NCBI RefSeq assembly: GCF_001640805.2
Contig: NC_066833.1
Location: 1,251,992-1,315,991 of the forward strand
DNA length: 64,000 nucleotides
Direction: 5' to 3'
Source: Lates calcarifer
Lineage: Eukaryota > Chordata > Actinopteri > Centropomidae
In this document: piece after piece, positions 63,401 through 64,000 of the stretch
Layout: each line of letters starts with the position of its first letter
Numbering within the stretch: the stretch's first letter is position 1
Program-made: the position numbers and the translations under genes
The notes under the pieces: model-generated
Told to the model about the DNA's origin: nothing
Databases searched by the model: none
What the model saw: the letters and a program-made list of their open reading frames with translations, nothing else

Positions 63401-64000
63401 GTAAGATGTTTTCCTGGTATTCAAGTTTGGAATTACTGTGTACTGTGATTTTAGGATATTAGAAATTAAAAATAAAGGCGTAAGGTCTGTGGACAATAAA
63501 ATAAAGCTGTGTGGCACATGAGAGCAGACCTTAGATCTTTATTTAATAGCTTTGAGGAGTGGAATTCATTATTTGCAGCATTCCTTGAGACTTTATGCAG
63601 CCCAGGAAGACAAAAAGGAATTTTGACATCGGATCCCAACTATTTCCAGTTGTCAAAATGGTGTCTTGTTTTTGTTGTTCTGTTTGTTTCAAAGTCTGTT
63701 CAGTGGAAAATGTAATCTTGTCCTGGTGTTCTGTCAGATTTGACAAATGTGTGAAAATGTGTGTACCAATGTCGCATTATGGTACACTCATACTGTCTGT
63801 GGTTAAATGTTTTATGTTTAAAGTACAGTGGCCAGTTTATTAGTCACACCAACCTACCACCAACCTACCAGAAATCACACTGCCTTAGTTTTACCAAAAA
63901 AAAAAAAAGTACCTGTTTGATTTAATGGTAGAACAGCAGCAAGTGGTTGATTTCCCCACAAGTCACAAACTGAAGGAAACCTATGAGAACGTGATGAGAA
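63401..64000. other. intron running off the window, with a possible repeat end
   Basis: No coding frame fits titin. TACAGTGGCCAGTTTATTAG at 63822-63841 resembles the 'CAGTGGCCACTTTATTAGGTACACC' end of a common fish repeat, followed by a direct duplicate ACCAACCTACC and an A-run near 63895. A weak hint only. Confidence 0.4.

Overview
The window is an internal stretch of one very large vertebrate muscle gene, titin (ttn), read entirely on the + strand. Mostly short introns (about 90 to 700 bp, with a few longer), teleost-type interspersed repeats (hAT-like, Tc1-like and Harbinger-like fragments) and the titin sequence itself point to a ray-finned fish. I cannot tell which ttn paralogue this is. 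The window starts inside one exon and stops inside an intron, so neither end of the gene is present. I see no gene on the - strand and no bacterial, viral or RNA-gene feature.

Layout. (1) Bases 1-5425: 3' part of the novex-3 terminal exon, with five Ig domains, a stop codon and a short 3' UTR. (2) 8030-11855: N2B exon (Ig, Ig, long unique sequence, Ig); its reading frame is broken near 8211-8221. (3) 12613-30734: 32 exons coding 33 tandem Ig domains. The middle 24 exons form four six-domain super-repeats. (4) 32565-35878: N2A element (Ig, N2A unique sequence, three Igs). (5) 35975-60857: PEVK region in 23 exons, from 27 bp up to one enormous 11,355-bp exon (45575-56929) built of degenerate and recent tandem repeats. 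(6) 61424-63400: Arg-Gly-rich linker and the first four Igs of the distal I-band segment.

How it works together. All of this is the extensible I-band spring. Tandem Igs straighten at low force; PEVK and N2B-unique segments unfold at higher force; N2A and N2B are signalling hubs; novex-3 is an alternative C terminus giving a short titin. Nearly all exon junctions are phase 1, so exons can be skipped without breaking frame. Exceptions lie inside N2A (phase 2 and 0) and in the middle of one distal Ig. Splice sites fall into classes by region: CAG or TAG acceptors throughout the Ig parts, mostly AAG acceptors in PEVK, and 5' splice sites with a pyrimidine at +3 in the super-repeat block. This suggests separately regulated splicing modules.

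Introns over 300 bp in which I see nothing notable: 11856-12612, 12892-13201, 15419-15725, 16793-17227, 17507-17933, 18213-18578, 19615-20026, 20309-20717, 22489-22836, 28364-28705, 33552-34031, 34300-34783, 35045-35477, 36002-36501, 37100-38180 (only a short CAT/CGT-rich run near 37150), 38238-38769, 39722-40032, 40909-41221, 42786-43300 (an A-run near 43085), 44969-45302, 56930-57483, 57556-57867, 58200-58702 and 60858-61423 (TCAT-rich). Introns that do hold something are listed as features.

Exon boundaries were placed by eye from GT/AG sites, reading phase and domain continuity. No alignment or transcript evidence was available.
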